From contig CAHJWN010000018.1 in NCBI GenBank assembly GCA_903642265.1, positions 1 to 57,688 of the forward strand: a stretch of DNA of 57,688 nt, given 5' to 3'. The translations under genes and the position numbers were made by a program. The stretch comes from Acidobacteriaceae bacterium (GTDB lineage Bacteria; Acidobacteriota; Terriglobia; Terriglobales; Acidobacteriaceae). Of this stretch, positions 57,547 through 57,688 are shown piece by piece; positions within the stretch are counted from its first letter, which is position 1; each line of letters begins with the position of its first letter. The notes beneath the pieces are model-generated. The model was not told the origin of the DNA and ran no database searches. It saw nothing but the letters and a program-made list of their open reading frames with translations.

Positions 57547-57688
57547 ACCGGGGCTCTATGGGGGTCGGCTTCGCCGCCCAAGAACAGGCAACAGCAAACA
57601 CGCTGGGAGGAAAGAAAATGTATGAGAGAGAAGCGACGAGAAGGCATCGACTCCATCGGGGTCTAGTGGAAGCCTCCCAAGGGCGTCG
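57547..57688 (+). other. Remnant of the intergenic element and start of a leader
   Basis: Only the tail of the element seen at 9186 is present here (GGGTCGGCTTCGCCGCCC and CAACAGCAA); its first hairpins are missing. The 14-codon ORF recurs at 57622-57666 with one synonymous change. The window then ends. Confidence 0.5.

Noticed and set aside
1..57688. tRNA, rRNA and IS elements with terminal inverted repeats
   Set aside because: None was recognised by eye. The only recombination enzyme gene is the serine resolvase, and no DDE transposase frame was seen.

Overview
The window looks like accessory plasmid DNA from a soil acidobacterium (Acidobacteriia, Granulicella/Terriglobus type). That assignment is an inference from protein style and high GC; there is no rRNA or chromosomal marker. 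It carries a complete plasmid backbone: a RepA-type initiator beside a two-block iteron array, ParA with a small partner, two ParB-like proteins, SSB, an ArdC-like antirestriction protein, a VirB/Trb type IV secretion system, and an R388-like module of accessory protein, coupling protein and MOBF relaxase.

Layout. 1-9.4 kb: a three-gene unknown cassette, umuDC (minus), a secreted HEXXH protein, an SRAP protein, a membrane protein, ssb, parB and two small genes. 9.7-13.2 kb: ardC-like, parA and partner, repA, iterons. 13.5-19.4 kb: a TPR-CHAT caspase-like protein and an S41-type protein facing a sigma-like factor and its zf-HC2 anti-sigma, plus an XRE regulator. 19.6-36.3 kb: the transfer region, with a promoter and operator in front of virB2. 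36.7-44 kb: a DUF5677-like gene, then arsenic resistance (a Cys-rich micropeptide, ACR3 and ArsR on minus; ArsM and ArsC on plus) and a MerR/TonB receptor/CDF-like metal cassette. 44-46.2 kb: HNH protein, serine resolvase, membrane protein. 46.2-48 kb: a stand-alone group-II-like reverse transcriptase preceded by two near-identical 138-bp direct repeats. From 48,262 the first 6.9 kb returns, apparently unchanged, and then continues into a diverged second parB region.

How it fits together. Replication, partition and transfer genes form the backbone. The umuDC, SRAP and ssb cluster is a mobile SOS and lesion-tolerance set. The ars and MerR blocks are selectable cargo. Candidate unusual systems are the TPR-CHAT/S41/sigma/anti-sigma module, the RT with duplicated upstream repeats, the duplicated three-gene cassette behind a structured leader, the Cys-rich micropeptide of the ars operon, and several families of intergenic RNA-like elements whose stems differ by compensatory changes.
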